64,000 nucleotides of DNA, taken from assembly GCA_903772945.1 (NCBI GenBank), contig CAICTM010000207.1, forward strand, positions 27,670 to 91,669, in the 5' to 3' direction. A model generated the notes under the pieces. The model was given only the letters and a program-made list of their open reading frames with translations, was not told the origin of the DNA and ran no database searches. A program made the position numbers and the translations under genes. Numbering within the stretch: the stretch's first letter is position 1; each line of letters opens with the position of its first letter. This DNA is from Seminavis robusta. Its lineage: Eukaryota; Bacillariophyta; Bacillariophyceae; Naviculales; Naviculaceae. This document shows, one piece after another, positions 8,831-17,156 of this stretch.

Positions 8831-9059
8831 GAAAGACAGGCGGCACTACTGGCCGCCTGTTCAAGTAGAAGGGTTTCTCATGTGTGGCATGAGGACTGTA
8901 CAAAAATAAAAATAAATCCAGAGAAAGGAAATAGAAAATGGTAGCAGGTTCTTGCCCCGATCGTTGCATTACATCCTGCGCCCTGGGTCATTGCTCATTC
9001 AAGGGAAGTGTGCATAATGATCCAAAATGTTGAGGTGCTGCCGTTGCACCGAAGATAAT

Positions 9060-9400
9060 CGTGCCCGAAGCAGTGGTTCTGAAGTGGTTGACATTTATTC
9101 TCAATCCAGCGCGCTGTTGTGGGGATTTCTGCATCACTCAGGTTGTAGTGAATGCTGAATGGAGGGGATGTCAATTTGCTCAAGGTATTAATGTTGATGA
9201 TGAAGTAGTTGACTTCCATTCTGGTCCAATGTCTCGTCCGATTGCTTTCCCATGAAGACTCCGATGTGGGAATTTCTGCTCAACCCAGGTTGTTGCCACA
9301 TTTGAGAGTGCATGGAAAGAATCAATGGAAGAAGTTCCATTGTGGGGATTTCTGTTGACCTCAGGTTGTTGCCACTATGGGTATTGGATGGTAGAAGGGT
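9060..9400. repeat. Degenerate tandem repeat
   Basis: Three to four diverged units share 'TGTGGGGATTTCTG' followed by 'CTCAGGTTGTTGCCAC' or variants (near 9117, 9264 and 9337), and units of 'GAAGTGGTTGACATT' / 'GAAGTAGTTGACTTCC' (near 9080 and 9202). No conserved ORF spans them. The flanks 8831-9060 and 9400-9560 hold nothing I recognise. Confidence 0.55.
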
Positions 9401-9957
9401 CATTTTGGTCGGTTTTTTGTATTGGGGGCTTGGGAGCATCAGCTCCAGTATTCCATTAGGTTCATAAGTGTTGATAGTAGTGATTTTTTTGTTGTAAAGT
9501 GTATCGGTGTGTTTTCCATGATGTAATTGGTCGTGCCGTTCGTCATGGTCGATCTTTTTATTGTTTCCGATCCCGACTACGACAGTTCTGATGACTGGTC
9601 AGACGAAAAGTTATGGTGCGCAACCTCCCTGTGAAAGTTTTTAAAAGTAATGCGGAAAGGAAAGTCTGTAAGGCAACACGCGATGAAATAAAAATCATCA
9701 ATGAGGTGGAAACTGAGCCAGGCAGTAATGTCGGAGAAGTCTTCCGAGATTGGAGAGACAAACAGAATTCTTAATATTTTAAATTTAACCACTCTGGCGC
9801 CATGCCGGCTCGTCGCAGATGTTCCGAATGGACTCCAATCCCCATTCATCCCATCCTCACAATCCCAACCAGGGCTTGTGACACGCATCAAATGCCTACG
9901 CGTGATGCATTGCATTGAAGAACCAATGTGTTATTGGTGACGCGTTACGCGCTGCAT

Positions 9958-10207
9958 TTATGTGGAACTTGATGCTGACAACCACAGGTTGGTCATTGTC
10001 AAAGATGGGAGTGTTGCTAATTCCGTCTCTGACCTTCGCCTTAAAAGAATCCATGTCCTTATTTCTGGGATTGTAGAAAAATCCATTCCTTCCTCTCCTT
10101 GGCCGTGCCTGGGATTTCGGATCACCTTCCAATTCCAACTTGCAGCTCAGGTCGATGACATTGTCATCGCCGGTGATGTCCACAACCTCAACAGTTTCAG
10201 AACCCAT
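9958..10207 (-). pseudogene. RusA-family Holliday-junction resolvase, truncated copy
   Basis: The ORF from ATG 10207 contains the N-terminal core of RusA-type resolvases: 'LELEGDPKSQARPRRGRNG' (Gly-x-Pro and the Arg-Pro-Arg signature), 'FFYNPRNKDM', and 'PVVVSIKFHI' for the central strand. The reading frame runs further upstream of this ATG as well. Homology stops near 9958, before the catalytic PDxDN and KDD motifs, and the ORF ends in unrelated residues at 9896. RusA enzymes cut four-way DNA junctions and are common in phages and mobile DNA. The homology is clear by comparison with the longer copy at 15097-15589. Confidence 0.7.
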
Positions 10208-10335
10208 GCCAGCCAGTTTGTGAAAGAATCCATCGAGTGTGTGTGGCAGCCCAAGAGGTCTGTGTTTTCTCCTTGCCAGTTTGTCACTGGTGAAGATGAA
10301 CCAGCAACGTTGCCAACCGTGACTGAAAATGTGAC

Positions 10336-10953
10336 AGTTGGTTACGGATCCCGCTTCTGATCCCGAACCTGATACTGATCCCGAGCCTGAACCTGAGCCG
10401 GAAAATGAGGATGAACCTAAACCTACGACTCCAGATGATGATATTCTTGAAGCCCCGGATTGTGATGGAACATAGGTAATAGGGCCTACTGGTTGGGTTT
10501 TTCAACCACCTGTGTTGGTTACAGATCCCGCTCCCGCTCCCACAGAAATATTTGATGGTCAGGGATGTGTGCAGGGGGGGGACCGGAGGGTGTTCGATCG
10601 GATTAACGAATTCCGGGTGAGTTTGGGATATGAAAGATTAGTCTGGAATGAAAGTTTATACAACGCCGCGATGTATTGATCCAGATACAACGCTGAAAAC
10701 ACTCCCCCAGGGGGTAGGGCCACTCATAATATCACGGAAGTGGGTTTTGAGCGAATGTGGGATCGGGCTATAAAGTATGGATATTCCACGGGCGTTGTTT
10801 GGGAGAATATTGGTCAACCGACCGCTTCAGGTAGCCACAGCACAGGGGAGGAGCAGTTTAAACAATGGGAGGAGAGTGACGCGACGAAGGAGGGAAATTC
10901 TGCTTTACTGAACCACAGAGATAACATGTTGAAGCTAATGCAATTAGACCGTT
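10336..10953 (+). pseudogene. CAP (SCP/PR-1) domain gene fragment captured by the element, two in-frame stops
   Basis: One frame runs from 10336 to the TGA at 10953 with two stops, TAG near 10473 and TGA near 10677. It starts in a Pro/Glu/Asp-rich linker ('DPEPDTDPEPEPEPENEDEP') and passes to a CAP domain: 'FDRINEFRVSLGYERLVWNE' (helix 1), 'RATHNITEVGFERM' with the CAP histidine, 'GVVWENIG' (the conserved Glu-Asn-Ile), and 'NHRDNMLK' (the HRxNML signature). Homology breaks off right after this last motif, where element sequence resumes, so the final strand is missing. CAP proteins are secreted, and the acidic linker fits a cell-wall protein. The host source gene is not in this window. Confidence 0.72.
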
Positions 10954-11230
10954 GAGAATGCTGATCCCGTCAGTTAAGTTTGATTGAACAGGCAGAGCAA
11001 GTGTGCTGTCACGTGACATGCCGGTGGACCCACCTCTCTCGGTCCCCCTTTGGAGACTGCATCAGAGCCGAGCACCCATCCCTCCTCTCAGGCTGAATGT
11101 GGTTTCCGCGAAACCCTACGGAACAACCGCTGAGCGCCCGACGCCCATCCATTTCGGGCTCCCTAAGTAATTCGGTTAGCTCTATGTAACCCAAAGGACG
11201 TGCATCGCACGCAAGGCGATACAGGGAACT

Positions 11231-11600
11231 TTAGATAGATACAGGGCCCTGTAGTGTGTGACAGCAAAATTTTGGCGATGACGTTGTGCGTTTTCCACAC
11301 ACGTGGAAACACCGGAGGAGAGACATCACAGCTCAACGGCAGTTAACGATGAGCAAACCACAATGACCAAAAACTGAAACGCTGTCGAGCTCGAGAGCAT
11401 GACAGCATGAGATTTCGGCACTTTCTTGACGTAATTCGATGACCTCCACGCAGGACGCCCGCCCGCTTGGTAACTACAGTACGTATCGGTAGTGCGTTTT
11501 CTGTGAGCACTCGGAACCTCCATCCATTGATTCACATATGTGGCGAGTGACTCGAGTCCTCAGTCGAGTCCTCAGTCCACTACAGCAGCACATTTGACAT
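11231..11600. other. No gene seen
   Basis: Unique-looking sequence between the RusA element end and the LINE-type fragment. The small ORFs on both strands show no motif. A tandem GAGTCCTCAGTC pair lies at 11556-11577. Confidence 0.35.
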
Positions 11601-12086
11601 TTGACACAACGATTGAAGTTCACTTTAGCTGTCACCCTATCCGAGGAACGAGGTGATCTCCTTATACGTGGCCTCTGGCAACGCGGAACTGGCGGCATAA
11701 TTGATGTTCGTGTCATCAATCTTGATGCTGCTTCTCACTGTCGCAAGGATCCTGACAAGGTCCTTCGCAATGGCGAACGTGACAAGAAACGCAAGTATCT
11801 CGACGCCTGTCTTTCCCAACGCCGCTACTTTACTCCGTTTGTTGTCTCTGCTGATGGTCTCCTTGGGACCGAAGCTGAGGCACTCACGAAACGTATTTCC
11901 GCTTTGCTCGCTGCAAAGTGGGAACGCCCTTACTCAGTGGTGCGTGGCTACGTTAATGCTCGGCTCAGCCTAGCTATTCTTCGGGCTTGCCACCTCTGCA
12001 TGCGTGGCTCTCGTGTCCCTGCTGGCACACTGAGCTACCGTCATTCTCTCTGGGATGCCGATGGTGCACTTGCACTCTTCCGCTAA
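11601..12086 (+). pseudogene. C-terminal domain of a LINE-type retroelement polyprotein (fragment)
   Basis: This 161-codon open frame has no ATG at its start. It carries residues I recall from the tails of protist and diatom non-LTR-type polyproteins: 'RGDLLIRGLWQRGTGGIIDV', a Lys-rich 'DPDKVLRNGERDKKRKYLDA', 'CLSQRRYFTPFVVSADGLLG', 'YVNARLSLAILRA' and 'CMRGSRVP'. The Asp-Val-Arg-x7-Asp pattern resembles a nuclease-like fold, but I cannot prove the active site. No reverse transcriptase precedes it, so it is a 5'-truncated fragment, as usual for LINEs. It ends at TAA 12084-12086 and is followed by pyrimidine-rich DNA. Confidence 0.5.
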
Positions 12087-12314
12087 TTTTGCTCCCTTCT
12101 CCATCCTGGTTTTCCTCCCTGCACCCCCCTTCCCCGTCCCCCCTTTTTTTGCCCTGCTCGCATCCTCATTGCTCTCCCCGTACGCCTACCACCACCGCAG
12201 CCACTGCTTTGCCTAGCTTCGCCCCCCTCGCTCCTTAACGTATCTATTTAGTATTTGTTTTTCTTTAGCTGTCTATTGAACAACAACAACAGCTACTACG
12301 ACAACTTGTACCCC

Positions 12315-14569
12315 ATGGCAGTCAACGCTAAGCCTTCCCTGTCCACTATTACGTCTCCTGCTGAAGCAGTTCCGGAGTATCCCCCTGCAAAAGTGGAGGA
12401 ACAGGCTAATGGAATGGTGCTTGTGAAATGGGGCGACGGAGGAGTGAAGCAGACGTCCGCATCAGCTGGAACGGAATATCCCTCTGTCTTTTCTGTTGTT
12501 GATAGCGACGGATTGGAGCCCCTTGTAAAGACATATGGTACCCTTCTTGGTTGCGATGGCGGTACCCTGACCATTCAAGGGACAACATATCGCATTGAGA
12601 GAATCCCGAAGCGGCGGCAAGCAAATGGTAAGAAGTCGCTAGAGGATGAAGCACGCTGGACAGACGTCACCGCAGCCCAACAACAAGCCCACAGAAGGAG
12701 ACTTTCTCGATGTACGACGCCCTGAACGGACTGGACTTCGTTCATCTAGACTGTACTGTCGCGAGGAAATGCGTGGACTCTGGGACAAACTCAATAACTG
12801 GAGTGCCTATCCTCAACCTGACCAAAGGTCCGTGATTGGCCATGTGAGTGGGCCACCTGGATCGGGCAAGACCGCCACCACTTTTGCTTGGTTGCAAGCT
12901 CATGTGAAGTCAACAGGAAAGTCGGCTTCCTGGCTCTACGTGAATGAAAACCAAGTTCTTTATCATGCGGAGTTCAAGAGAAGGAGCGACAGCACTGTGT
13001 GTTACTACGAAGCAGAAAAGGAGACGCTCAAAATCTGCCGAGAGTCGCATCAAGGAGTCTTCGTCCGCAATCCTCGTGTTCGATGGTTATAGAGAGAAAG
13101 AGGGTTACTCCATGGTCAAGACTGCGGCTCAACTGTGGGCAGGATCAGGATCGAAAAAAGGCCAGCGAACCGTGATTATTCTTTCCTCCTATGCCCATGC
13201 CTTGAGCTTTAGATTAGAAGAGAAAACGGATGCGGATACAAGAAAGGAAGAATATCTGATGCATTCGTGGCCTAAAGAAGTGTATATCGATTCTTTAGAT
13301 CCATTAAAGTGCGGAAGAGAGGACCCAGATTTTGGCCAACTAGTTTTAAAGAGGCGCAAAGTGGAAAGTACTCCAAGCGATAGTAACGCTGAGGCACCAG
13401 AAGACGCCGACAAGGAGACCGACCCGAATAGCACAGCCACCGCCCTGGCTACTACGCCGACCACCAGGGCCCTCGGCCAGGCCTCAGCACCCACCGCCCT
13501 GGCTACTACACTGACCACTGGAGCCCTCACCCATCTGAGCGAGGAAGATCTGGAAGATATTGATGAAAAGTTCTACTACGGAGGAGGCAGTGCTCGCTTT
13601 TTCTATGGCTTCACCATACCACAAATCAAAAATGAAATCTGGAAAGCTGTAGAAAAGCTCGACAAGAAAAACATAGGGGAGGTGCTTGCAAGAGGAAGTC
13701 AGCACCAAGAAGCACGTCATCGCCTTCTCGCCTTCTTTAAAGATGATTCTGATCGTGGCGTCAGGAAGGAAGTTGTGAGCCAGTATGCTGTGAAAGCACT
13801 AGTGGAGCACAGTGGTGTGCATGCTTTCCCTTTTCTTTATCAGATGGCAGACGGAAACCCTTCTTTCGAGGGGTGGGTCTTTGAGGCTGACTTTTTCTTT
13901 CAGTATGGCGAGGCCAGCAAGAAACATCAAGATTTTGTTCTGACAGTGGAGAGTGGAGGATCTATCAGGCTGAAATCTGGAGAATCAATCGCCTTCGATC
14001 ACAAAGGTATGCTACACAAGAAAGCACTGGCGGAGGGAAAAGTTGATTTGCTTAACTACCGAAAGGTCCAGCAGCAATGCAAAGAGTTTGGGCTTGGAGG
14101 AAAGGGCTCAGAAATCAAGCTCCGTCAAATGCTACAAGTGCACTTCAAGGGGCGCTGCACAGGTGTCCGAAATGAACTCCAAAACTACTTTATGGGAGGC
14201 TTGTCGAAGATGTGGAAGCCTAAGAAATGGAACCAAGGAGGGTACGACGCGTTCTATGTCTTTGCTGATTCAAAAGCGAAGGCGAAGGATACGGGCATGG
14301 TCAACATTTGGTTCTTTCAGGTGACGAGAGGTTCTTCCTACGGGCTGAAGCTGAAGTTCTTTGTCGAGGTTGTGGAGCTGTTTCGTGCTGCAGGGCTGAA
14401 TGTGTCGGACTGTGAAGTATTTTTTGTTATCCCGGAGGGCAACAGCACCCAAGTGTCAAGTGTTACCCCCCATGGGACAATGTTTAATGATGAATTCGGT
14501 TGGGCAAGAGGCCAAGAAGCAGAGCATGTTCGTGTTGTAAGGATGAAGAAGACAACAGTGACGGCCTAA
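12315..14569 (+). CDS. Crinkler-like P-loop NTPase with C-terminal nuclease-like domain (disrupted or mis-spliced)
   Basis: This is a multi-domain protein of the CRN-type effector superfamily. An ATG at 12315 opens a header region. A 67-bp GT-AG intron (12628-12694) fits exactly and joins 'QANG' to 'DFLDVRRPERTG'. A P-loop follows ('GPPGSGKT'), but the frame then changes near 13000-13070 with no obvious intron, so a 1-bp indel is likely. The third frame carries Walker B ('AILVFDGY'), a sensor-like 'TVIILSSYAHAL', a Thr/Ala-rich linker, and a C-terminal half with 'GYDAFYVF' and 'WFFQVTRG'. These match the Asp...Gln-Val-Thr core seen in the nuclease domains of such proteins. It ends at TAA 14569. 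Related proteins derive from transposon-linked genes. Whether this copy is functional depends on the frame break. Confidence 0.6.
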
Positions 14570-14654
14570 ACTTGGCTACTGTCACAGACATTCCATTCCA
14601 AATTACGGATATCTTCTGTTGGAATACAAGATAGAGGACAACACGTACAAGCTA

Positions 14655-15082
14655 TTAACGATGTATCCTACGGTCCGGCGCGCATCGGCCAACAACACGA
14701 AAAATTGAGTGAAAATGGCGCTGCATGACCTCTTTGTTGACACTGTTAACTCCCTTTCGACAGCTTGACTTTGCTGTGAGCCCTTTCTATAAGTCTATCA
14801 GTGGCATCGCCGCTTATCCTGCCACCTTTGGAGCACCAGAGGCTTAGAGATAACATGGTGGCAAAAAATCAGCGATACGGCTGTTTAAGCCTTCCTGAGC
14901 ACCTATGAGTGGCAGGTTAAGTCTCTGCACCTTCTTTACTATTTTCCCAACAAGTTTGTTTATTGGCTGCTATCGCCGAAAAGACCCAGAAGAGGTGCAA
15001 GAAGCACCATCTTGATAGGCGATTTTGCTCGATTTTTCTTGTTGTTTGCCGATGCGCGCCGGGCTGTGAGATACATCGTTAA
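14655..15082. mobile_element. 428-bp TTAA-ended MITE with ~60-bp TIRs
   Basis: The left end TTAACGATGTATCCTACGG (from 14655) and right end TGTGAGATACATCGTTAA (to 15082) are inverted repeats. Pairing continues inward through 'CGGCGCGCATCGGC' / 'GCCGATGCGCGCCG' and beyond. TTAA stands at both edges. The TIR sequence differs from the 6963-7470 MITE, so it is a separate family with the same target preference. No ORF. It sits between the Crinkler-like gene and the RusA copy 2 terminus. Confidence 0.78.
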
Positions 15083-15096
15083 TTTAAAGCCCTTAA

Positions 15097-15589
15097 TCAA
15101 CATTCCTTGAATCTTGTGACTTCAATCACAGTTCGCCCGGCGCAAGTTTCCTCGGAATCAAACAGCTTGTAAACAATTAACTTCACCACTTGCTAGTCAT
15201 CCTTGTAAACAAGTTCATTCATGCCATCCAATGCAAACTTCGCCAAGTTGTTAATGTCCGGTGCATTCACACAGGCAAACGGCATCCTCGCCTTGACCGC
15301 GCGCAACCTATCCTTGCCTTCAAAATGAGTGTTCGGTCTTCTCATGTAGAATTTGATGCTGACAACCACAGGTTGGTCAGAGTCAAAGATGGGAGGTGCT
15401 GAGTCCGTCTCCAATCTTTGCCCTGAAAGAATCCATGTCCTTGTTCCTGGGATTGTAGAAAAAACCAGTCCTTCCTCTCCTCGGCCGTGCCTGGGATTTT
15501 GGATCCCCTTCCAATTCCAGCTTGTAGCTCACGTCAACGACATTGACATCACCAGTGATGTCTACAACCTCAACAGTTTTAGAACCCAT
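15097..15589 (-). pseudogene. RusA-family Holliday-junction resolvase, copy 2, inactivated
   Basis: Starting at ATG 15589 (open frame also upstream), the protein shows 'LELEGDPKSQARPRRGRTG' and 'FFYNPRNKDM'. A 2-bp deletion relative to copy 1 near 15400 shifts the frame. The next frame gives 'IFDSDQPVVVSIKFYMRRP', then the catalytic region 'PDINNLAKFALDGMNELVYKDD'-like residues, where the second Asp of the family motif PDxDN is Asn. A TAG follows directly (15193-15195). The same frame then continues for 31 codons with the normal C-terminus ('QVVKLIVYKLFDSEE') to TGA 15097-15099. The deletion, the lost catalytic Asp and the nonsense codon together mark it as dead. Confidence 0.78.
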
Positions 15590-15599
15590 GTCAGGCAGT

Positions 15600-16200
15600 T
15601 TGTGAAAGAATCCATCGAGCGCGTGTTTTAATCCAAGAGGTTTGTGTTTTCTTCTTGCCGGTTTGTCACTGGTAAAGACGAACCAGCCACGGTGCGAACC
15701 ATGACTAAAATGTGAGACACCCTTGTTTCGGTAATTAGACCGTTGAGAATGCTGACCCGTCAGTTAAGTTTAGTTAAGTAGGCAGAGCAAGTGTGCTAAC
15801 ACGTGACATGCCAGTGGCCCCAACTCTCTTGGTCCCCCTTTGGGGACTGCATTAGAGCCGAACACCCATCCCTCCTCTCAGGGGTATGGGGAAACTATAG
15901 GATATACCACAACAACAGGGGACTGTCATACTGGTCAAATACGACAGTTACAGTGCAGTTACGTTACGTGCAGTTACGTTAATTGCAAGTATGTGCTATG
16001 TACAATTTACTATTTCAATTAGTGTAGTTAGTTACGTGCAGTTATGTGCAGTTACGTGCAGTTACTTAGGATTACGTGCCGTTACGTGCAATTACGCACC
16101 ACTATGCATTTCGAAACCCATTGTAACGAAGTCCTAAAGTTGCCCCATACCCCAGGCTGAACGTGGTTTCCGCTACTGGAACCCTCCGTGGGCATGATGT
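15600..16200. mobile_element. RusA-carrying element, copy 2: 3' terminal block
   Basis: It shares with copy 1 the stretch 'GTTTGTCACTGGTAAAGACGA', then 'AATTAGACCGTTGAGAATGC' through 'CACCCATCCCTCCTCTCAG', and after a 271-bp insertion 'GCTGAACGTGGTTTCCGC'. Beyond about 16175 similarity to copy 1 is lost, close to the 3' end of the RING gene. The element body on the other side is RusA copy 2. Confidence 0.6.
15882..16152. mobile_element. 271-bp TIR element with CAG target duplication and a GTTACGTGCA array
   Basis: TIRs GGGTATGGGGAAACTATAGG and, inverted, CCTAAAGTTGCCCCATACCC are flanked by CAG at 15879-15881 and 16153-16155. Copy 1 of the host element has a single uninterrupted CAG at this place, which proves the insertion and its 3-bp duplication. 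The interior holds about nine direct copies or variants of GTTACGTGCA. No ORF. A 3-bp duplication with GGG-type ends suggests a PIF/Harbinger- or CACTA-like mobiliser, but CAG is not the usual TWA target. Confidence 0.82.
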
Positions 16201-16251
16201 GCATTGGTTACGTTGCCATTACTTTACGAGAGGAGGCAGACGATCAGGTTG

Positions 16252-16878
16252 TTACCGCGCTCCAAACCAGCTCGGATCCTCGGCGGGAAGGAACTCATTG
16301 AACGCTAGCAGAAGATCCGGGTGTTGGTGGAGAAGCTTTGGGACTTTTTCCATCAAATAGGATCGCGGGGCCTCCTTACGTTTGAAGCCAACAAGAAGTG
16401 CGACAAGGGTCTTGTATTCGATTGGTTGAAGTTCTTGCTCTGCCTTTTTCAAGAATTGATTCGCATCGGATGGGCTTTTGGTGGTCTTGATCTTGCGTCG
16501 TTCGTTGCTTGGTTGTTTGGAATTCAAGTCGGTTGTGCACTGCAGTCCTTTGGACAAAAATGATTCGATTGCTGCGTAGAGCTGGCAGAGGGAGATATTG
16601 GGAGTAAGTCGCCACATGTTAAAGGAATCGCGCTGCTTGCACAGGGGACAGCTGGCAAGGATGCCGCCCATGGTCCAGCTTCGAATGCAAGTAAGACAGA
16701 AACTGTGTCCGCATTGCCCGATGAACGGAGTCATGGCATGCTTTTGGGTCGTCGCGAATTTCTCCAAGCATATCGGGCAGCTGAAATCCTTCTCTAGCGC
16801 ATCCAGAAAGTTAGTATCGATTACAGTAGTTGACTTGCTTGTTGTTGCTGTTGCGGCTGTTGTTGACGAGGAAGCCAT
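16252..16878 (-). CDS. RING-finger protein with C-terminal PAH-like domain
   Basis: Probable E3 ubiquitin ligase. I prefer the ATG at 16876-16878 ('MASSSTTAATATT'); an in-frame ATG at 16971 would add 31 residues. A complete C3HC4 RING is visible: CPIC, then CGHSFC, then C-x2-R, then CPLC. Near the C-terminus, 'KTLVALLVGFKRKE' followed by 'HQHPDLLLAFNEFLP' closely resembles the paired amphipathic helix (PAH) repeat of Sin3, which binds short helices of transcription repressors. RING plus PAH is an unusual combination. The linker is Lys/Ser-rich. The gene is transcribed divergently from the methyltransferase gene, with ~280 bp between starts, so they may share a promoter. The PAH call is by motif only. 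Confidence 0.72.
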   Translation of the reverse strand: MASSSTTAATATTSKSTTVIDTNFLDALEKDFSCPICLEKFATTQKHAMTPFIGQCGHSFCLTCIRSWTMGGILASCPLCKQRDSFNMWRLTPNISLCQLYAAIESFLSKGLQCTTDLNSKQPSNERRKIKTTKSPSDANQFLKKAEQELQPIEYKTLVALLVGFKRKEAPRSYLMEKVPKLLHQHPDLLLAFNEFLPAEDPSWFGAR

Positions 16879-17156
16879 GGCGATTTGCTCGAAGGAAATG
16901 ATTGAAAATGAGACTGGGCTGTCACTCGGCTTTGTTGGGTGAGATGCATATGTGCGTTTGGCCGAAAACAACCGAACTTCAAAACCGATTTGATTTTGTT
17001 CATTTTGATTTTGGTTTGGATTTCAAACGTGGATATTTAGGAAAAGATTAGCCCTAACCCTTTTATTTCCTGGGGAAACATTGGCTGCAAACTGCGAACC
17101 ACCACCACACAACCACCGCACCATGACAAACAACGGGCTTCAGATGGCATGAAAAG

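Larger units (their letters stand above)
9958..11230. mobile_element. RusA-carrying element, copy 1, with captured CAP gene
   Basis: From about 9958 to 10335 this copy is collinear with 15347-15710. At both sites the RusA gene is followed by a shared terminal block: 'AATTAGACCGTTGAGAATGC', 'CAGGCAGAGCAAGTGTGCT', 'CACGTGACATGCC' and 'CACCCATCCCTCCTCTCAG' (10941-11095 here, 15736-15881 in copy 2). Between the two blocks copy 1 has ~610 bp encoding a CAP domain, where copy 2 has only ~20 bp. The 3' side (11105-11225) resembles the leader of the Crypton-like element. The left edge cuts the RusA gene short, so this copy is truncated. Confidence 0.65.

Noticed and set aside
12628-12663. A 36-bp intron at the first frame change of the Crinkler-like gene
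   Set aside because: It is a multiple of three and would not change frame; the 67-bp alternative ending at 12694 gives the correct join.
3670-15195. Alternative genetic code (stop reassignment)
   Set aside because: All three stop codons interrupt accessory genes, while intact host genes end at TAA, TAG and TGA at the expected lengths.
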